Positions 6,435 through 9,893 of a stretch of DNA of 9,893 nt are shown here, piece by piece. The position numbers and the translations under genes were made by a program. Where the stretch lies: assembly GCA_946537585.1 (NCBI GenBank), contig CAMNFX010000035.1:1-9893 (forward strand). The letters are read 5' to 3'. The stretch comes from an uncultured Lachnospiraceae bacterium. Its GTDB lineage: Bacteria > Bacillota > Clostridia > Lachnospirales > Lachnospiraceae. The notes beneath the pieces were generated by a model. The model did not search any database and was not told the DNA's origin. It was given only the letters and a program-made list of their open reading frames with translations. The first letter of the stretch is position 1; every line of letters begins with the position of its first letter.

Positions 6435-7649
6435 ATGCAACTGATTCCGGGCGGCGTTTGTGCTGCAAAGGGTTTTAAAGCGAACGGACTGCACTGCGGT
6501 ATCCGTCCCAATACAACAAAAAAGGATCTGGCCCTTGTGGTCAGTGACGTTTTGGCAAGTGCTGCGGCAGTCTATACGACCAACCTGGTAAAGGGCGCTC
6601 CCCTTACGGTGACCAAAGCCCATATCGCGGACGGAAAAGCGCAGGCTGTGATCTGCAACAGCGGCAACGCCAATACCTGCAACGCGGACGGCATTGAGAT
6701 TGCAGAAAGGATGTCTGCCCTGGTGGAGACACATACGGGAGTGGCAAAGACTGACGTGATCGTGGCATCCACGGGCGTCATCGGACAGCCTCTGAACCTT
6801 TCGCCGATCGAACAGTCGATGACAGAGCTTACTGCAGGGCTCTCCTATACGGGAGACAAGGATGCGGCGGCTGCGATCATGACCACGGACACCGTGATGA
6901 AGGAAGCGGCAGTGGAGTTTACTCTCGGAGGGAAGACCTGCCGGCTTGGCGGTATGGCAAAGGGCAGCGGCATGATCCACCCCAACATGGCGACCATGCT
7001 GGTATTTATCACCACCGATGCCGCCATTGCACCTGCCATGCTTCAGAAGGCATTGTCTACGGATATTCAGAAGACCTTCAACATGATCTCCGTAGACGGA
7101 GATACCTCTACCAATGACATGGTCTCCATCCTGGCGAACGGCCTGGCGGGAAATCCCGAGATCACAAAGGATGATGCGGATTTTGCCGTCTTTATGGAGG
7201 CACTCAATACGGTCACGATGCATCTTTGCCGCATGATCGCAGGAGACGGCGAGGGAGCGACCAGGCTTCTTGAATGTAAGGTCACCGGTGCCGCGGATGA
7301 GCAGACCGCAAAGACAGTCGCAAAAAGCGTGATCTGTTCCTCCCTTCTTAAGGCGGCCATGTTCGGCGCAGATGCCAACTGGGGCCGTGTGCTCTGTGCC
7401 ATCGGCTATTCGGGCGCGGATGTGGACGTACAGAAGATCGATGTAAGCTTCCTCTCTGCAAAAGGCGAGATCGCCGTCTGCAAAAACGGTGCGGGTGTGG
7501 CATTTTCCGAGGAAAAGGCCAAGGAGATCCTCCTTGAAAAGGAGATCGATATCCTGGTCGGCTTAAACAGCGGCGATGCTGCCGCGACAGCCTGGGGATG
7601 TGATCTTACCTATGACTATGTAAAGATCAACGGAGACTACCGGAGCTGA
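6435..7649 (+). CDS. argJ: Glutamate N-acetyltransferase / amino-acid acetyltransferase (ArgJ precursor)
   Basis: ArgJ moves the acetyl group from N-acetylornithine to glutamate, releasing ornithine and regenerating N-acetylglutamate; many members also make N-acetylglutamate from acetyl-CoA. The 404-residue precursor cleaves itself into alpha and beta chains just before the nucleophilic threonine. Here that is Thr187 in HPNMATML, preceded by KGSGM. The oxyanion-hole motif STGVIG is at 112-117, SGNAN at 76-80, and SVDGDTSTND follows the cleavage site. The protein ends in the typical NGDYRS. AAGGAAGG (6423-6430) lies 4 nt before the ATG. Whether this enzyme is bifunctional cannot be read from sequence, but no argA lies nearby. 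The identification is secure. Confidence 0.97.
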   Translation: MQLIPGGVCAAKGFKANGLHCGIRPNTTKKDLALVVSDVLASAAAVYTTNLVKGAPLTVTKAHIADGKAQAVICNSGNANTCNADGIEIAERMSALVETHTGVAKTDVIVASTGVIGQPLNLSPIEQSMTELTAGLSYTGDKDAAAAIMTTDTVMKEAAVEFTLGGKTCRLGGMAKGSGMIHPNMATMLVFITTDAAIAPAMLQKALSTDIQKTFNMISVDGDTSTNDMVSILANGLAGNPEITKDDADFAVFMEALNTVTMHLCRMIAGDGEGATRLLECKVTGAADEQTAKTVAKSVICSSLLKAAMFGADANWGRVLCAIGYSGADVDVQKIDVSFLSAKGEIAVCKNGAGVAFSEEKAKEILLEKEIDILVGLNSGDAAATAWGCDLTYDYVKINGDYRS

Positions 7650-7670
7650 AAAATCGCAGGATCTGAAAGA

Positions 7671-7686
7671 GCGTTTCTTAAAACGC
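7671..7686 (+). other. Hairpin between argJ and argB
   Basis: GCGTTT (7671-7676) and AAACGC (7681-7686) form a perfect 6-bp stem with a CTTA loop in the 70-nt gap between argJ and argB. No T-run follows, so termination is unlikely; an intercistronic stability or processing element is more plausible. Confidence 0.4.
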
Positions 7687-7707
7687 CTTCTGATAAGCAC
7701 GCAATAC

Positions 7708-7713
7708 GAGGTG
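7708..7713 (+). promoter_or_regulatory. Ribosome binding site that decides the argB start
   Basis: GAGGTG (7708-7713) is the only good Shine-Dalgarno sequence here and lies 6 nt before ATG 7720. The alternative in-frame GTG at 7711 is part of this site and has no site of its own upstream. Confidence 0.75.
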
Positions 7714-7719
7714 AGCATT

Positions 7720-8586
7720 ATGAACGGAGCGTTATCCAATGCCGAACGGGCAGAAGTCCTGACCCAGGCACTGCCCTATATCCGGCAGTACAACAATAAG
7801 ATCGTAGTCATCAAATACGGCGGAAACGCCATGATCAATGAAGAACTGAAGCTGCAGGTCATGCAGGACATCGTCCTGCTCTGGCTGATCGGCGTAAAGG
7901 TCGTACTGGTACATGGCGGCGGACCGGAGATGAATGATCTGATGAGCCGTCTCGGAAAGAAATCCGAGTTCGTAGGCGGCTTAAGAGTGACCGACCGCGA
8001 GACTGTGGACATTGCGGAGATGGTCCTTGCCGGCAAGATCAACAAGACCCTGGTAAATCTCCTGCAGGTGCACGGCGGCAATGCCATGGGCATCTCCGGC
8101 ATGGACGGCCGCCTGATCGAGGCGGATTTCAAGGACGAGAAGCTCGGGTATGTCGGAAAGATCACGAAGATCAATATTGCCCCAATCATGGACCTTCTGG
8201 AAAAGGGATATATTCCCGTCGTATCCACCCTCGGCTGCGACGCCAAGGGCAATGTCTACAACATCAACGGCGATACTGCCGCGGCCTATATCGCGGGTGC
8301 CCTGAAGGCGGAAAACATGATCATGATGACGGATATCGCCGGTATCTTAAGGGACCGCTATGACCCGTCCACGCTGATCAGCAGCCTGACCGTTACCGAA
8401 GCCGAGCATCTGTATGACACAGGCGTTATCAACGGCGGCATGATCCCCAAGGTGGATTCCTGCATCAAGGCGATCGGGATGGGCGTCGGGCAGTGCATCA
8501 TCATGGACGGCTGCGTGCCCCATTCGATCCTTATGGAGCTTCTGACGGATGAAGGCGCCGGCACGATGCTGACGGCGGATACTTAA
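7720..8586 (+). CDS. argB: Acetylglutamate kinase, probably arginine-inhibited type
   Basis: The enzyme phosphorylates N-acetylglutamate with ATP, the second step of the pathway, and belongs to the amino acid kinase family. Starting at ATG 7720 it has 288 residues; an in-frame GTG at 7711 would add three. Motifs: KYGGNAM (32-38) with the phosphate-binding lysine, HGGGPE (65-70), GLRVTD (87-92), NINGDTAAAYIA (181-192), TDIAGIL (204-210) and MIPK with Lys244. The N-terminal helix segment before KYGG (ALPYIRQYNNK) is characteristic of hexameric, arginine-inhibited kinases, and the HSILMELLT...GTML tail fits that group. Feedback inhibition at this step is expected in pathways that recycle the acetyl group through ArgJ. 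The stop codon overlaps the argD ribosome binding site, so the two genes are tightly coupled. Confidence 0.97.
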   Translation: MNGALSNAERAEVLTQALPYIRQYNNKIVVIKYGGNAMINEELKLQVMQDIVLLWLIGVKVVLVHGGGPEMNDLMSRLGKKSEFVGGLRVTDRETVDIAEMVLAGKINKTLVNLLQVHGGNAMGISGMDGRLIEADFKDEKLGYVGKITKINIAPIMDLLEKGYIPVVSTLGCDAKGNVYNINGDTAAAYIAGALKAENMIMMTDIAGILRDRYDPSTLISSLTVTEAEHLYDTGVINGGMIPKVDSCIKAIGMGVGQCIIMDGCVPHSILMELLTDEGAGTMLTADT

Positions 8587-8597
8587 GGAGAAAAGAT

Positions 8598-9761
8598 ATG
8601 AGTACCATCTATGAAATCGACAACACCTATGTAGCATCCACATATAAGCGTTTCCCCGTCTGTATCGTATCCGGCAAGGGCTCGGAGGTATTTGATGAAA
8701 ACGGAAAGCGATACATTGACCTCGGCTCCGGCATTGCCGTGACCAGCTTCGGCATCGCTGATGAAGCATGGCAGCAGGCCGTGATCGAGCAGATCGGGAA
8801 GGTGCAGCACACCTCCAACCTGTATTATACAGAGCCGTGCGCAAAGCTGGCGAAGCTTCTCTGCGAGAAGAGCGGTATGAAGAAGGTCTTTTTCGGGAAC
8901 TCCGGAGCAGAGGCCAATGAAGGAGCCATCAAGGCAGCCAGGAAATATGCTGCAGAAAAAAAAGGCCCGGAGTATTCGACGATCGTAACCCTGGAGAACA
9001 GCTTCCACGGACGGACGCTGACGACCCTGGCAGCAACGGGACAGGATGCCTTTCACAAGCTGTTCCAGCCGCTTACTCCCGGCTTTGTACACACACCGGC
9101 AAATGATCTTCCGAAGCTGATCGAGACCGTTCATGCCCATAAGACGGCTGCTGTCATGGTAGAGCTTGTGCAGGGAGAAGGCGGTGTGCGTGCCCTGGAT
9201 CAGGACTTTGTGGACGGCATCGCAAAGCTCTGTGCGGATGAGGATATCGTCTTTGTAGTGGACGAAGTCCAGACCGGAAACGGCAGGAGCGGCCAGATGT
9301 ACGCCTATATGAATTACGGCGTGATGCCGGATGTTGTTTCAACGGCCAAGGGCCTTGCCGGCGGCCTTCCGATCGGTGCGGTGCTGCTCGGAGAGAAAAC
9401 AAAGGATGTTTTCAGCTACGGAGATCACGGCTCGACCTTTGGAGGCAATCCGGTTTCCTGTGCGGCAGCGATCAGCGTTGTGAGCCGTATCGATGAGAAG
9501 CTGCTGGGCGAAGTACGGGAGAAGAGCGCTTACCTTTTTGAGGAGCTTGCAAAGATCGAAGGCGTAAAGAGTGTTTCCGGACTTGGCCTTATGATCGGTC
9601 TGGATACCGAAAAGCCGGCAGGAGATGTGGTCGGTAAATGCCTGGAAAACGGCGTGCTCTGCCTTACCGCGCACGGCAAGGTCCGGCTGCTGCCCGCACT
9701 CAATATCCCGATGGAGCTCTTAAAGGAAGCTGTCGCAGTCATCAAGGAAGCTTGTAAATAA
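8598..9761 (+). CDS. argD: Acetylornithine aminotransferase
   Basis: This PLP enzyme transfers an amino group from glutamate to N-acetylglutamate semialdehyde, giving N-acetylornithine, the fourth step. It is a class III aminotransferase of normal length (387 residues). The phosphate-binding NSGAEANE is at 101-108, FHGRT at 136-140, VELVQGEGG at 188-196, the PLP-nitrogen aspartate Asp222 in VDEVQTGNGR, and the Schiff-base lysine Lys251 in STAKGLAGG. TFGGNP, typical of the subgroup, follows. AAGGAG (8585-8590) is 7 nt before the ATG and overlaps the argB stop codon. Gene context favours acetylornithine over ornithine or GABA as substrate. The identification is secure. Confidence 0.97.
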   Translation: MSTIYEIDNTYVASTYKRFPVCIVSGKGSEVFDENGKRYIDLGSGIAVTSFGIADEAWQQAVIEQIGKVQHTSNLYYTEPCAKLAKLLCEKSGMKKVFFGNSGAEANEGAIKAARKYAAEKKGPEYSTIVTLENSFHGRTLTTLAATGQDAFHKLFQPLTPGFVHTPANDLPKLIETVHAHKTAAVMVELVQGEGGVRALDQDFVDGIAKLCADEDIVFVVDEVQTGNGRSGQMYAYMNYGVMPDVVSTAKGLAGGLPIGAVLLGEKTKDVFSYGDHGSTFGGNPVSCAAAISVVSRIDEKLLGEVREKSAYLFEELAKIEGVKSVSGLGLMIGLDTEKPAGDVVGKCLENGVLCLTAHGKVRLLPALNIPMELLKEAVAVIKEACK

Positions 9762-9776
9762 GAGGAGATACAGAAC

Positions 9777-9893
9777 ATGTCCCTGAAAGGAAGAAGTTTT
9801 TTAAAGCTGCTGGATTTTACCCCGGCAGAGATCAATGAGCTGCTGGATCTGGCAGCGGATCTGAAGGCGAAGAAGAAGGCGGGTATCCCGCAC
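9777..9893 (+). CDS. argF: Ornithine carbamoyltransferase, N-terminal part (3' partial)
   Basis: The first 39 codons are visible before the window ends. The N-terminus [19 protein letters not shown], followed by [19 protein letters not shown], is the typical start of anabolic ornithine carbamoyltransferase, which makes citrulline from ornithine and carbamoyl phosphate. AGAGGAG (9761-9767) lies 9 nt before the ATG, 15 nt after the argD stop codon, so it is the next gene of the operon. The carbamoyl-phosphate motif STRT lies beyond the window. The N-terminal match and position after argD make the call reliable despite the truncation. Confidence 0.92.
   Translation, partial: MSLKGRSFLKLLDFTPAEINELLDLAADLKAKKKAGIPH

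Noticed and set aside
5835..7223. Long open frame on the minus strand (462 codons) opposite argC and argJ
   Set aside because: It runs across two secure genes, is rich in His, Arg and Cys as antisense shadows are, and shows no domain I recognise.

Overview
The window holds the end of a molybdenum oxidoreductase gene followed by a nearly complete arginine biosynthesis cluster, all on the + strand. Gene order is: DmsA/YnfE-family catalytic subunit (5' end outside the window), a 303-base control region, argG, argH, argC, argJ, argB, argD, and the first 39 codons of argF. I see no RNA gene, mobile element, CRISPR array or prophage trace.

The likely source is an anaerobic Bacillota/Clostridia bacterium, perhaps a Lachnospiraceae-like gut species. 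This is an inference from several signs: strong AGGAG-type ribosome binding sites, a consensus sigma-A promoter, the argCJBDF order, the short second type of ArgC, an ArgJ-based (acetyl-recycling) pathway, and moderately GC-rich genes next to an AT-rich control region. The sequence alone does not fix genus or species.

Region by region: 1-2277 encodes a DmsA-like enzyme with three of the usual four Fe-S cysteines and a serine as probable Mo ligand. 2278-2580 carries a hairpin, two ARG-box-like operators spaced 21 bp centre to centre (one matching both half-sites perfectly), a textbook promoter (TTGACA, 17 bp, TATTAT) and a leader of about 105 nt. 2581-3801 is argG. 3802-3967 holds a small hairpin and a long hairpin plus T-run that looks like a rho-independent terminator only 25 nt before argH. 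3968-9893 is argH-argC-argJ-argB-argD-argF with gaps of 11 to 76 nt.

Functionally, ArgJ, ArgB, ArgC and ArgD make N-acetylglutamate into N-acetylornithine, ArgJ passes the acetyl group back to glutamate and releases ornithine, ArgF makes citrulline, and ArgG plus ArgH convert citrulline and aspartate into arginine. No argA and no arginine repressor gene is present here. The genes are well-known families. The points most worth following up are regulatory (the ARG-box array upstream of the promoter, and the terminator-like element between argG and argH), plus the missing Fe-S cysteine in the DmsA-like protein.
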